From Brevibacillus fortis (lineage in GTDB: Bacteria; Bacillota; Bacilli; Brevibacillales; Brevibacillaceae): DNA of 55,828 bases. Where the stretch lies: contig NZ_PXZM01000026.1 of the NCBI RefSeq assembly GCF_003013395.1, forward strand, positions 1 to 55,828, in the 5' to 3' direction. The notes under the pieces were generated by a model. It saw nothing but the letters and a program-made list of their open reading frames with translations. It was not told where the DNA came from and ran no database searches. Below, one piece after another: positions 8,719 through 17,925 of this stretch (position 1 is the first letter of the stretch; each line of letters begins with the position of its first letter). The translations under genes and the position numbers were made by a program.

Positions 8719-9734
8719 TACCAGCCCAATACCTTTCTGCATTCAAGCGAAGTTTCGTAGCCATTACCGCTATAAGCATGAACAGCTTGCGTAATGATGT
8801 ATTTCCCGCTGACAGCCCCAAAATTGTTCAGCATGAACGTCATACCGGCTACCAGGTTAACGTCTCCCATCAAGGTAATGCTTGCCGTATTCTGCTCCTT
8901 ATTTGCTTGGCGCAACGCACTTTTGGCTTTTCGTTCTGCCTGACGTCCATCCTTTACGCGCTCATTGATATACAGCGTACGTCCCGTTTTTGGAGCGTTA
9001 GGAGGTATAAAGGTATGATGGATCTTCTTTTTCCCTTTTGGACTGTGATAGTCCACAATCGCTCGGTTATAGATGCCTGTCGTGGTCACCTGTGCTGAAA
9101 AGCTTTTGATCTTGGACGTTGCGTAATTGAGCGAAAAGGCCGGAGGCTTCTCCTCATATTTGAATTCATCAAATAAACTGATCTGTTTGCCTGTCAGCTT
9201 AACAGCAATGCCAGCATCATCGCACAAGCGCATGAGGAAACCAAGATCGGTTTCCTCTGTTTGTTCAATCCGATCATAGTCCTCGTCTTCTGCGTCAAAA
9301 AGAAGTTTGAGGCCATTCTTGCCTGCAATATCTTTTGCGATCACCGACAACCGCGTTTTCTCCCATGCACGGTATTTTCGTTGTGCCCGGATCGTCGATG
9401 CATCTGGCACAGACACGCCTTGGATGCTTACGGCATTGGGTGGACTTGTTAGGCTGATCTCGTTGATCTCGAAATACCCGCAATTTAAAGCATCCATTTT
9501 CCCGTCATCGATCCAGTTTTCACGGATGATTTTTGCCTTTATGCTTGCATACAATTCTGGCATCCATGCTGCCCACCAAAGGCGTTCCCGGTCTGCTAGG
9601 TTGATAGATATAGTATCGGCCGTGCCAGAGAGATTGTCGGTGTACTCAAACGAGGTGAGGTACGGCTGCAGGTCATTCGAAATGTTCTTGTTGTCATAGA
9701 AAAGTTCAAAACTGACTCGCCTCGGCTGTGCCAC
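8718..9734 (-). CDS. phage late control D family / baseplate hub protein (gpD-like)
   Basis: 338 residues of the Phage_GPD family, related to the T4 gp27 hub: RRVSFELFYDNKNIS at the N-terminus, an IQGVSVPDAS.RAQRKYRAWE segment and TIAKDIAGKNGL-like helices. In P2 the D protein is a tail hub component. It lies between gpX and gpV, as expected for the hub-spike unit. Confidence 0.88.
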   Translation of the reverse strand: MAQPRRVSFELFYDNKNISNDLQPYLTSFEYTDNLSGTADTISINLADRERLWWAAWMPELYASIKAKIIRENWIDDGKMDALNCGYFEINEISLTSPPNAVSIQGVSVPDASTIRAQRKYRAWEKTRLSVIAKDIAGKNGLKLLFDAEDEDYDRIEQTEETDLGFLMRLCDDAGIAVKLTGKQISLFDEFKYEEKPPAFSLNYATSKIKSFSAQVTTTGIYNRAIVDYHSPKGKKKIHHTFIPPNAPKTGRTLYINERVKDGRQAERKAKSALRQANKEQNTASITLMGDVNLVAGMTFMLNNFGAVSGKYIITQAVHAYSGNGYETSLECRKVLGW

Positions 9735-9740
9735 CCGTTA

Positions 9741-9956
9741 TCACTCCCTCTTCCAGGGAGGCAGATTCGATGTGTCTTGCGCTGTAGCGGTGTCAATGTC
9801 GGGAACAACGAGGACGATTCCGGAAGAAAAGACTACCGTCTCACGATGCTTTAAATTGGCTTCAATCAACTGTGGCATGAAATACTCGCTGCCCATCGTT
9901 TTATACGCGATCCAGTCCCACATGTCTCCTGCATTCGTTGTATAAGTCCCTGCCAT
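9741..9956 (-). CDS. tail protein X (gpX, LysM-like)
   Basis: 71 residues with a LysM-like fold: TYTTNAGDMWDWIAYK, then the LIEAN motif and a hydrophobic strand ending VVPDI. This is the P2 gpX family, a small peptidoglycan-proximal hub protein. It starts at the last base of the tape-measure stop, and gpD follows 6 bp later. Confidence 0.85.
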   Translation of the reverse strand: MAGTYTTNAGDMWDWIAYKTMGSEYFMPQLIEANLKHRETVVFSSGIVLVVPDIDTATAQDTSNLPPWKRE

Positions 9957-11938
9957 CAGTTGAACCTCACCGCCCTCTCATTCCTCATGAACCGCTGCAT
10001 ATTCGCTTTGAATTCATGATACGAGTCTCGAAGCATCGACTCGTTTTCCGCCCGATTTCCGCCTGAAAGGTTTGGCGAGAACTGAAAGACAAGCGTTTGA
10101 TTGCCATTACGTGACGACAACGCCTGATTCGCTCTCGACCATAGGTTTGAATCGAGATTGCGATTTTGTTGGGCAGTCAATACCCGCTCACCCTCGTGAA
10201 GCTCCGCCCGGTATCCGTCAAACGGGACATAAGGTAGTCCGTTTGCATGGGAACCATTTACCCAACCCCACGCTTTTTCGTACCATGCAGGTTCCGGCCC
10301 TGCTGTCATGGTTGCGTTCGGCCCACCATAAACAGGTGTAGTGGTCGGATCTTGACCAGCAGCTCTCATGCTCTCTATCCGAGCTTCCAGTTTGCTAAAG
10401 GGAGTTTCCAGCTTGTTTTCTCCCCACATTCCATCCCAAATGCCTTGAATGATGGATTTGCCGACATCATATCCCACGTCTTGTGCAATTGGAATGAGGG
10501 GTACAGCTGCCGCTTTGATCAGCTCACCCAGTTTCGTCGATATCTCGTAGGTGACACGTTGCGTAGATTCACTCCCGCCGGAACTCCACCACTTGTTAAA
10601 CGTCTCGTAAGCATCCGCAGTGATGAATTCGATTTTCCCCCAGATATCCAGCTTTTTATAATCTGGATTATTGAAAATCGTCTGTAGTTTATTGGATGCA
10701 AACTGGACGGATTTCGTAATGGTTTTTCCCATTTCCGCAAAGGCATCTGATCCCAGCTTCGACAAATCCTGAAACGCTTCTGTTTTGGTCAAATTATCGA
10801 TTTCTTTTAGGGTAGGCTTCAACGCATCTAATGCTTCCGCCCCCATTTTCGTCCAGGTAAGCTGTAGCTTTTCCACGAGCTGTTCATACATAACAAGACC
10901 AGTTGTATCGACATCACTCAACAGCTTGGCATCGATGTTTTGTTTATCCAGCAGCTCATTCATGCCTTTGATAATGCCGTCAATTCCCGACTTGGCGAAC
11001 TTCTTGATGTCTGTGCGAGGCATATTGAAACGTTCAACAATGGAGGTGGTATCGCCAATCAATAACTCGTTGAGAGAGATTGCCGCCCCCTGCATACCCT
11101 GTTGTTTATTGATCGTCCCCAGCTTCTCGGAGATATCAAGCAATGCTTGAACTTGCCGCAAATCCTTCGTTTTAAACAAAAACGCTTGCCCGGATTCAAA
11201 GAAGTCCGTCATCCCGAAACGGGATTCGATGGCACGCTTCTCCATCCAGTTGAACAACTGGTTCGCTTTCTTTTGGTCCCGGAGTAGCGATTCAATAACT
11301 TCGATGTTATACTCCCTATCAGCCGCTTTGCTGACGCTATCCATCATCAAGTCAAATGCAGATTTCGCAGTCTTTGCTCCGACTGCAATCCCAGCCAGAC
11401 CAACCCCAACTGTGCCAAGATACCCTCCAACAGGTATCAATGCGGCCCCTGCCATCGCTATTTCTCCTATGGAGACCCCCGCTGCAAGTGCCTTTGCCTC
11501 CATGGTTTGAAGTTGGCGCGAATAAGAATTCAGATTGTTTGATTCGCTTCTCATTTCTCGATTTAATTCTGATATGTTCCGTTTAAACTTATCGACCTGT
11601 GAGGACGCTCTTCTTTGCACGTTGGTAAACCGTTGAAGGTCGTTTTGTAGCTTCGTACTTTCCCGTCTGTACACCTCTTCGCTAATCGCGCCACTTCGGT
11701 ATTTCCGCTCCAAAGCGGCAAGGCCGCGTTTGGTTTTATCTATCGCGGCCGACATTTTCGTATGCAAGGTGGTCATAGATTGCAACTTGCTGTTTGCCTT
11801 TTCAATAGAAGACTGATAGCCGCTGATTTTTTTTCGCATATCCTGCATGCGGCGGGAAGCGTTATCGAACGCGCTGGTGAACGATCTATTCATTTTCCCG
11901 GACATCTTGATTGTGAATTCATACAGTTTCCTACCCAT
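9956..11938 (-). CDS. tail tape measure protein
   Basis: 660 residues. The N-terminal 150 residues form long coiled coils, and a hydrophobic glycine-rich stretch lies at about 150-190 (GEIAMAGAALIPVGGYLGTV and beyond), typical of tape measures. The C-terminus has a GRVLTAQQNR-like region (EGERVLTAQ) found in phage tape measures. It determines tail length. Its start codon overlaps the end of the frameshifted chaperone reading frame by 8 bases, as expected for this gene order. Confidence 0.92.
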   Translation of the reverse strand: MGRKLYEFTIKMSGKMNRSFTSAFDNASRRMQDMRKKISGYQSSIEKANSKLQSMTTLHTKMSAAIDKTKRGLAALERKYRSGAISEEVYRRESTKLQNDLQRFTNVQRRASSQVDKFKRNISELNREMRSESNNLNSYSRQLQTMEAKALAAGVSIGEIAMAGAALIPVGGYLGTVGVGLAGIAVGAKTAKSAFDLMMDSVSKAADREYNIEVIESLLRDQKKANQLFNWMEKRAIESRFGMTDFFESGQAFLFKTKDLRQVQALLDISEKLGTINKQQGMQGAAISLNELLIGDTTSIVERFNMPRTDIKKFAKSGIDGIIKGMNELLDKQNIDAKLLSDVDTTGLVMYEQLVEKLQLTWTKMGAEALDALKPTLKEIDNLTKTEAFQDLSKLGSDAFAEMGKTITKSVQFASNKLQTIFNNPDYKKLDIWGKIEFITADAYETFNKWWSSGGSESTQRVTYEISTKLGELIKAAAVPLIPIAQDVGYDVGKSIIQGIWDGMWGENKLETPFSKLEARIESMRAAGQDPTTTPVYGGPNATMTAGPEPAWYEKAWGWVNGSHANGLPYVPFDGYRAELHEGERVLTAQQNRNLDSNLWSRANQALSSRNGNQTLVFQFSPNLSGGNRAENESMLRDSYHEFKANMQRFMRNERAVRFN

Positions 11939-12397
11939 CCGTTTCGCCTCCCTCCGTAATTTCCATGGCTACTGTTACCCATTCATTAAAATCGTTTAAA
12001 GTCATGCCAAGGAAAAACTCCATGCTGGTATGCGTGTTTCTTGCCATATTGAGTACGAGTTTCCGTAACTCTCTTATTCCTCCGTCTTCTCTATCTCCTC
12101 CATCTCCTTCAAATCCATACCGAGCAAAAAAGCATGTGCCGCTGTTACTGCTCGGAAAAAATCCCGTGCCCCAAGTTTTAATAGATCATGGTAGAGGACT
12201 CCGCAAGCTTTTGCGGCAAGCACAGCCCGGAAAGTCGATGATTGCATCTCATTCGGGGAATATCCGCTAATCTGACGGGCCTCATTAGTAGCATTGATAA
12301 TATCCGCGCCTGTCAGTTTATCGAAATCAAACGTCAAGGAGGTTATCTCCTTATCGTCTACTTTCAATGGTTTTTCCAATGGCAGTGGTAATTTCAT
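11931..12397 (-). CDS. -1 frameshift fusion of the tail assembly chaperone (gpE+E'-like)
   Basis: If ribosomes slip -1 at T-TTT-TTG (12131 down to 12125), the minus-1 frame stays open for 65 further codons and gives a 155-residue protein ending at the TAG at 11931-11933. The extension carries GMTLNDFNEWVTVAME, similar in style to known P2-type E' tails. P2 itself uses a TTTTTTG slip site for E+E'. The frame has no stop between the slip site and its end, the end overlaps the tape-measure start, and the 135-base stretch has no other gene, all of which support programmed frameshifting. Confidence 0.85.
12074..12397 (-). CDS. tail assembly chaperone, short form (gpE-like)
   Basis: 107 residues; the motif LTFDFDKLTGADIINATNEA matches phage tail assembly chaperones (gpE / Mu gp41-like). 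It lies between the tube and tape-measure genes, where all long-tailed phages keep a chaperone pair. Codons 89-91 carry the slippery heptamer T-TTT-TTG, which allows a -1 frameshift into the longer product described separately. Confidence 0.88.
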   Translation of the reverse strand: MKLPLPLEKPLKVDDKEITSLTFDFDKLTGADIINATNEARQISGYSPNEMQSSTFRAVLAAKACGVLYHDLLKLGARDFFRAVTAAHAFLLGMDLKEMEEIEKTEE

Positions 12398-12414
12398 TTT
12401 TGCAAAACTCCCTT

Positions 12415-12939
12415 CTATAGCCCAAGCGCCCGACGCGTATCAGCCAGCTGATCCTTGCCGTTCACTCGATAGATGTAATTTAATTTGTCGAGCTCCAGAA
12501 CGTTCTTTCCGTCAATATCGATCTTGATGTAGGTGATTTCCAACTCTGTATTGCTGTCTGTTGTTGCGCCCTTTTCTAGCTTTCCCAGTTCTCCACCGGT
12601 GGTGTTCCCTTGTACCACAATCCGTAGCGCACGGGTAATTAGACGACCAGATCCACGGTCATGCTCTTGTAAAGCTCCACGGCAATCTAGCCGATGAGCC
12701 CCTAGCTCCAGAAAGTCAAACAATCTATCTGTGATCGAGTGCCAATTCAATGTGACTTTTTGGCTACCGAAATGCCCTACCGGGGATTCAAAGCTGCCAA
12801 ATACACCAGCTCCTTTGACTTCCTCTGTAGCAAAAGAAAAGGATGGCAATTGAATATCTGCCACCCCTACGAGGTCTGTTGTGCCATTTTTGTATACCAT
12901 GAAATCCTTTACGCGATCAGGAATTGCTTTGTTAGCCAT
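12415..12939 (-). CDS. phage major tail tube protein (FII-like)
   Basis: 174 residues of the phage major tail tube family: IPDRVKDFMVYKNG, VADIQLPSFSFATEEVKGAG and SNTELEITYIKIDIDG are typical. Many copies form the inner tube of the contractile tail. It follows the sheath gene, as in P2 (FI-FII order). Confidence 0.92.
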   Translation of the reverse strand: MANKAIPDRVKDFMVYKNGTTDLVGVADIQLPSFSFATEEVKGAGVFGSFESPVGHFGSQKVTLNWHSITDRLFDFLELGAHRLDCRGALQEHDRGSGRLITRALRIVVQGNTTGGELGKLEKGATTDSNTELEITYIKIDIDGKNVLELDKLNYIYRVNGKDQLADTRRALGL

Positions 12940-12963
12940 TGTTTATCCACCTGCCTTGTATGA

Positions 12964-14439
12964 TTAGGCTGCAAAGAGATTTTGTAGATAGGCCACATCA
13001 AATTCAAGTTTGAACTCGATGTTCTCAGCCGGTACGGGAGCCGCCAGGAACAACCGATAAGAAACTTTTCCGTCCAGTAGAGATGTGACCGGATTATCCG
13101 CTGCTCTGAATTCTACACGCCCGCCGAGTATGGAACCTTGCGCTGTCAGCCCATTCAGCCAGATGTTTGTTGAGTCAACAACCGTGTCAATCAACCTTCT
13201 GTTTGTCGGGTCGTCAACTTTTTGCCAGTGTGTCAGAATCAACGTATTTCCGATCCAGTTGAACATCTGACGAACAGGGAAGAAACGGTCCTTTACGTCT
13301 GTATTGGCTGGATAGACTGACGTATTGTTCCCCCATAGTTTCCATCCACCAGTGAAATTGATTGCTGTAACGATGCCTTCCCCATTCAGATAGGCAGCTT
13401 GATCTACGCCAAGATTGATCTCGGTTCCGGCTTCATTTACAACAGCGTTTGCTTGAATGTTTTTGTTAGAAGAAGATACGTAAGGAACGTCGTCATTGTC
13501 AGCAATAACTCTGCTATTCAACGCTGCAAATTGCGTAGACAGGTGATAGATCTCGTGATAAATCTCGTCACCCAATTTCGGTTTCAAATAGCAGGCAATA
13601 AGATAAGGGTCGCTGTAGTTGTTGGAATTTTTCCATGCGGGCGCATCTGTGTAAACGCCAGCACCTGTTGGCGAGCAATCAATATCGGCAATTGCCATGG
13701 CTTTAAATAGGCTATTAATTCCCACCGCTTTTGCTTTCATGACTGCGGCAACAGCCGGCTTTTTTGAGTGTTTCGGCACAATAATTTGTCCTGGCACCAA
13801 CCGATACAATGGGAAAATCTTGTTGATCAATTCTAGCCCGGTCACATTGCCTGTTGCCGAATCAATCCCCCCGATGATTTGGGCATCCGTTACAGCCGAA
13901 GGCGTGAGTTTATCGTAGGATACAGTCAATGTGGCTTGGTTTGCTGGAATATCTCCACCATCCACCCGCGAAATAACAGGGTGTCCCGACGTATTGAATA
14001 CAACTGTAAAGTCCTTATTACGGACCAGCGCATTACCAGCACCTGTGAGCTTAACAATGAGGCTCGCCAATAGCACTCCTTCGGCAGCAATCATGTATTT
14101 ACCCAAAGATAGATTAATTGTGCTGTCCTTCACGTTTACCTTGTGGATGGAAGGATCAAGCACGTTGACGAATACCGCAGGGCCAACATTGTAAAGCTGA
14201 AATTGCGCTTTGATTGCTTCACACAGCGTATAATCGTCCCAGTTGGAATGATACCCGAGAGCCTTTACCGCTTCCTCATAGCTGTAGGCCAGTACCGGCT
14301 TATTCACAAATGCTGTTGGATTGTCTGTCAAATGAATAGGCGCAGTACCGAAATATACGGGCAGTCCGGATGTGGCCTTAACAGGAGAAAGAATGCTCGT
14401 ATCACTCTCTGAGACGCCTATCTGGTGTTTATATGCCAC
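12964..14439 (-). CDS. phage tail sheath protein
   Basis: 491 residues with the family's N-terminal GVSESDTSILSPV, the LITHW-like segment (LILTHWQKVDDPTNRRLIDTV) and the C-terminal EFKLEFDVAYL. The sheath contracts to drive the tube into the host, proving a myovirus morphology. Its start overlaps the preceding gene's stop by one base. Confidence 0.93.
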   Translation of the reverse strand: MAYKHQIGVSESDTSILSPVKATSGLPVYFGTAPIHLTDNPTAFVNKPVLAYSYEEAVKALGYHSNWDDYTLCEAIKAQFQLYNVGPAVFVNVLDPSIHKVNVKDSTINLSLGKYMIAAEGVLLASLIVKLTGAGNALVRNKDFTVVFNTSGHPVISRVDGGDIPANQATLTVSYDKLTPSAVTDAQIIGGIDSATGNVTGLELINKIFPLYRLVPGQIIVPKHSKKPAVAAVMKAKAVGINSLFKAMAIADIDCSPTGAGVYTDAPAWKNSNNYSDPYLIACYLKPKLGDEIYHEIYHLSTQFAALNSRVIADNDDVPYVSSSNKNIQANAVVNEAGTEINLGVDQAAYLNGEGIVTAINFTGGWKLWGNNTSVYPANTDVKDRFFPVRQMFNWIGNTLILTHWQKVDDPTNRRLIDTVVDSTNIWLNGLTAQGSILGGRVEFRAADNPVTSLLDGKVSYRLFLAAPVPAENIEFKLEFDVAYLQNLFAA

Positions 14440-14723
14440 TATTCCTCAACTCTCTTTCCTGCGGCGTAATCAGAAGTCTGCTGAAAAAAGACGCTCTCAG
14501 GTGTTCCATGATCTCTAATCGCCGCTTCTGTTTGGGATAGCTTTTCTACGGGCACAAACATTTTCTTGATGGCTGGGCACGCTTCGATGTGCTTGCTCAG
14601 ATGTTGTGGAATCCCGTCCGTAAATAGCGCGTATCGATGCAGAGTGCCATCACGTAAACTACTCCCGCAGTAGATGACGTGCATTGGTTCTTTTGCAGTC
14701 ACCTTTGATTCTGCTTTGCTCAT
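14439..14723 (-). CDS. hypothetical phage protein next to the sheath gene
   Basis: 94 residues, no recognised family. It has a central GDGT-like turn (LRDGTLHRYALFTDGIP) and a charged C-terminus. Its start overlaps the upstream gene (ATGA) and its stop overlaps the sheath start by one base, so it belongs to the head-tail operon. Small proteins at this place in related phages are tail completion or sheath accessory proteins; this is inference. Confidence 0.55.
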   Translation of the reverse strand: MSKAESKVTAKEPMHVIYCGSSLRDGTLHRYALFTDGIPQHLSKHIEACPAIKKMFVPVEKLSQTEAAIRDHGTPESVFFQQTSDYAAGKRVEE

Positions 14724-15214
14724 TTATAAAATACCCCCCAATCGAATTCGGACTGTACTTGCGGAATCAGTACGTCGAACGTGATGTATGTCGCCCACTC
14801 AGGAAATGGCTGCTCGTCTGGCTGTTCCGTTTCGAAAGATTCGTCATCGATCTGAAAACGATCATCAATGATCGGATCTCTTTTTAATCCAATCTTTATC
14901 CGGTTTGATACATTCAAGCTATCAATCCAGCCGTTCTGCTCATCTTCGCTGTATGTGATGACGATTACACGAATTTTAACGATGTTTGCCTGCCTCCCAT
15001 CGTTCTCTCTCAGGAAACGAACGACAACGGCGGGCAGCTCGGCTTTGATTTCTTGCGGATCGGCTACAGGTGATTGCTTGCTCTCACTCAGGAATCCGCT
15101 GACTACCTGTGGTGCTTTGTGATCGTGGCCATCTACGTTGGTGGGTAGCAGAAAATCTTTCACGAGCGTTTCAATACGCTCTTTCAGCTTTTTGACTAGG
15201 ACCACATTAACCAT
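14720..15214 (-). CDS. phage protein, probable tail completion component
   Basis: 164 residues: an N-terminal helix (LVKKLKERIETLVKDFLLP), then a beta-rich body (AVVVRFLRENDG, VKIRVIVITYS, ATYITFDVLIPQVQ). The position between gpZ-like and sheath genes and the strand pattern resemble tail terminator proteins of other phages. No family was assigned with confidence. Confidence 0.55.
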   Translation of the reverse strand: MVNVVLVKKLKERIETLVKDFLLPTNVDGHDHKAPQVVSGFLSESKQSPVADPQEIKAELPAVVVRFLRENDGRQANIVKIRVIVITYSEDEQNGWIDSLNVSNRIKIGLKRDPIIDDRFQIDDESFETEQPDEQPFPEWATYITFDVLIPQVQSEFDWGVFYK

Positions 15215-15767
15215 CCAGCACCCGTCCTATTTCATGCTCGAGACGCTTGTCCAATGTCTCCAGCATTTTATTCTGTATTGATTTTCGTACCTTTTCGTTG
15301 TCTAGCATTTGCGGTACAGCAGGCGCATAGAGTCCTTTGATTGGGAACCTCTTCTGTGTCGTTCGTCTGTATACAGAGGCCACACTTCTGACTTTCGCAA
15401 CAAACGCACCAGGAATCGGAGATTTCCCGCCAGCTCGTAATACTTGTGCCAAGATGGGTTTTTTCCTACCGGGTTGCGGTGATTTCGGCGTGACACGAAA
15501 CCGAATCAGCGGCATCACATGACCCTTGGATTCCAGACTGCCATCCAGGTTATTCGCGGATGCCTTTTTGAGCTCCATTGTCTCGCTAACGTCTCTTTTT
15601 CGGACAAGGTACGTATCTCTCACCCTGGCGGCTGCTTCCGTTTTCCCGCTGGACAGGGCACGGTTCATAGCCCGTGCCTGTACCTTTGGAATCTGCTTCG
15701 GCATATGTGCCAGAAGATTTGCTGCTTCATTCAGTCTCTGTTTGATTGAGTTGTCGAAATCAATCAT
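15207..15767 (-). CDS. phage minor tail protein, gpZ-like
   Basis: 186 residues rich in Lys and Arg. MPKQIPKVQARAMNRALSS, then VRDTYLVRKRDVSETM, and a C-terminal amphipathic helix ending HEIGRVL are typical of the prophage minor tail protein Z family (lambda gpZ), which connects head and tail. Overlaps both neighbours by 4-8 bp. Confidence 0.75.
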   Translation of the reverse strand: MIDFDNSIKQRLNEAANLLAHMPKQIPKVQARAMNRALSSGKTEAAARVRDTYLVRKRDVSETMELKKASANNLDGSLESKGHVMPLIRFRVTPKSPQPGRKKPILAQVLRAGGKSPIPGAFVAKVRSVASVYRRTTQKRFPIKGLYAPAVPQMLDNEKVRKSIQNKMLETLDKRLEHEIGRVLDG

Positions 15768-16096
15768 GGGTTTGAATTACCCCCAAGGCGGATTTCCAAG
15801 ATGCCCTCAAGATCAGCAGGTGGAGCCACGATCACATACGCTTTTTTGTTTATTTTTAACGTGTGTCCAACTGGTGGAATGAATGTAAAATCGGCTCGGT
15901 TCACATAGAGCATTATTTCTTCCGTGTATTCGCGGTCATGGGTCGGGTAGGAGTACGATCGATTCCCCCCACCAATCGCGACAGGCTCAATCATTCCGGT
16001 TATCTGTTTCCCATCGATATCGATTTGATCTGCAAATTCGCCTGGATTGAGAAAGACAGCGGCATCCGCCTTTAGTTGGTCCTTGAATGTGCTCAT
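15764..16096 (-). CDS. probable head-tail joining protein
   Basis: 110 residues with strands GKQITGMIEPVAIG, EEIMLYVNRADF and PVGHTLKINKKAYVIV. A compact beta fold of this size at this place resembles lambda gpFII-type joining proteins. Starts by ATGA overlap with the next gene upstream. Assignment rests on position and fold style, not on a clear motif. Confidence 0.55.
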   Translation of the reverse strand: MSTFKDQLKADAAVFLNPGEFADQIDIDGKQITGMIEPVAIGGGNRSYSYPTHDREYTEEIMLYVNRADFTFIPPVGHTLKINKKAYVIVAPPADLEGILEIRLGGNSNP

Positions 16097-16386
16097 TTGT
16101 CTTTGCCTTTTCCGCCTTTAGGAGCATCCACAACCAATTCATCCGTATCCAGTTCGAAGACAATCTCTTGATTATCGTCGGAATGCTCATCCTGTTCGTT
16201 ATTCTCGTTTGTTGCTTCAACAGATCCTACTTCAACGTCTTCGACAACATCTGTCTCTTCAAACACAGCTACCGCGCCTTCACCGATCAGATGCGCTACA
16301 TCCTTTTTGTGAGCATTAAAAATGGCGCCCTTCTCATGAAAGACACCATTATGCTTCACTGTTCCAATTTGCACTAGAAATCGCAT
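16093..16386 (-). CDS. small acidic phage head-region protein
   Basis: 97 residues. The N-terminal half looks globular (MRFLVQIGTVKHNGVFHEKGAI), and the C-terminal half is very acidic and low in complexity, with many Asp and Glu, and ends in a short Lys/Gly basic tip. It lies right after the capsid gene. Similar small proteins are common here in Gram-positive phages but have no established role. Confidence 0.55.
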   Translation of the reverse strand: MRFLVQIGTVKHNGVFHEKGAIFNAHKKDVAHLIGEGAVAVFEETDVVEDVEVGSVEATNENNEQDEHSDDNQEIVFELDTDELVVDAPKGGKGKDK

Positions 16387-16398
16387 GATAGTTTCCTC

Positions 16399-17532
16399 CT
16401 ACACGCGCGTTTTGATAACAGACCATGCAGATACGTCAAACGGCTTCGGCAATGGACGGCTCTTCACAATAAGAGATTTCACATCGGTCTCACGGTTGAC
16501 CGTTACCTTTGTCGCACGAGGCCCTGCTACAGTTATATAGTTGATACTATCTTCTGGAATGAAGGTATTCGCACCGTACAAAAGCTCCCCGATATTTCTT
16601 GGCGCGACAATGACCTTTTCGGGGTCAATGTATGGTTTGAGAGCCTGCGTTGCCTCATCGTAGTACCACGCATCATATCGGTACAAGTCGAGGCCAAGTT
16701 CAGTCAAGCGACCAATATACGTATATCCGTTTCCACTCTCGATGCTGAGCTGGGGATTGATCGTTCCGAATTGCGCGTATCGCAGGTCCATAAACTTCGT
16801 CATGAAATTATCGTCTGCTCGAAGATTAGCCCACGCCTCATCACCCAGAAGGGCGACAGTTGGATTGTATCCGGCCTTACGAGATTTTCTGACCGCTTCC
16901 TCTAAGTCTTCATACTTTTTGGACGTAGACTGGTTCCACTGGCTTCCGGCTGTAAGATTGATCATGTTGTCGAATCCAAAGTCAATGGTATCAGTACGAA
17001 CAACCGTTGCAGCATCATCGATGTAACCAGATACGGTCACTTTCCCCGTTTGCATAAGTTCTGCACCCATCAGCTCTTCGCGGCGCGTGACCATGTCGGA
17101 GAGCTCCAAAAAGTCGCGGTTCATCTGTTGTACAGCACGCTCATCTGGCGACATACCGCCAAATACCGCTTCCCCAGGCATGCGAGTTTGTAGCATGCTG
17201 ATATCAATTGGGGAAGACAGGTTGATAAAAGGTGGCGTATAAATTTTCGTTTCAAATCCATCTCGCTTGATATTAACTGGCATACTGCCTTCTGCAACAA
17301 GTGGTGCAACACGTTGGCGGTTTTTGTAGAAATCCACTAGGACATGCTTTGTATCGAAAGTCGCCTCTCCAGGGAAGAACATGTCCCGAAGGAACGTTGT
17401 AACTGGCATTCTTCGTTGAAACGATGGAAGTATGGTTTGTGGTTCATAGATGCTAATGCTGCCACCTGTAACAGTTGCGGCATTTTGTGGACTCATAAAG
17501 CGTCCTGCAATGGCGGATTGTCTAATTTTCAC
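16399..17532 (-). CDS. major capsid protein, lambda gpE family
   Basis: 377 residues matching the phage capsid E family: the N-terminal FQRRMPVTTFLRDMFFPG segment, VLVDFYKNRQRVAPLV, EGSMPVNIKRDGFETKIYTP and the late YDAWYYDEATQ segment are typical. It forms the icosahedral HK97-fold shell. The decoration gene lies 6 bp upstream in the transcription order, as in lambda (D-E). Confidence 0.92.
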   Translation of the reverse strand: MKIRQSAIAGRFMSPQNAATVTGGSISIYEPQTILPSFQRRMPVTTFLRDMFFPGEATFDTKHVLVDFYKNRQRVAPLVAEGSMPVNIKRDGFETKIYTPPFINLSSPIDISMLQTRMPGEAVFGGMSPDERAVQQMNRDFLELSDMVTRREELMGAELMQTGKVTVSGYIDDAATVVRTDTIDFGFDNMINLTAGSQWNQSTSKKYEDLEEAVRKSRKAGYNPTVALLGDEAWANLRADDNFMTKFMDLRYAQFGTINPQLSIESGNGYTYIGRLTELGLDLYRYDAWYYDEATQALKPYIDPEKVIVAPRNIGELLYGANTFIPEDSINYITVAGPRATKVTVNRETDVKSLIVKSRPLPKPFDVSAWSVIKTRV

Positions 17533-17538
17533 GGTTGT

Positions 17539-17913
17539 TTACCCCCGATCAGTTTTGTAGTGAATGTTGACGGTGCGAAGCTCATCTTTGTGGTTGGCTA
17601 CTGAGTCTCCGGCCGCCACTTTCAGAGCATCATACCGAAAGACACCCGTTTTATACGCTACTGCGTTTACATCACTTCCGGTTGTGTCCACGTCCTCAGA
17701 TAACACCAACGATGCGATCTGACTGCCGTCTGTCGCAGATTTATTTACCAATGCATATTTTCCGCTGGCAGTAATCTTGCCGAGCACCGATCCGCGTTTG
17801 AGCTTCCCTTGACCAGCAAGTAATGTCACTGCTGTGGTCATCGCAGACACTTCCGTTCCCGCGAAAAATGACTGATTATCTACCGTGCCAAATGTAGTAG
17901 AAACGTTTGCCAT
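17539..17913 (-). CDS. head decoration protein, lambda gpD-like
   Basis: 124 residues resembling the HDPD family: KLKRGSVLGKITASGKYALVN, then AVAYKTGVFRYDAL. In lambda, gpD trimers stabilise the expanded capsid. It lies between protease and capsid genes, exactly the lambda C-D-E order. Confidence 0.88.
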   Translation of the reverse strand: MANVSTTFGTVDNQSFFAGTEVSAMTTAVTLLAGQGKLKRGSVLGKITASGKYALVNKSATDGSQIASLVLSEDVDTTGSDVNAVAYKTGVFRYDALKVAAGDSVANHKDELRTVNIHYKTDRG

Positions 17914-17925
17914 GGTTATTCCCCC

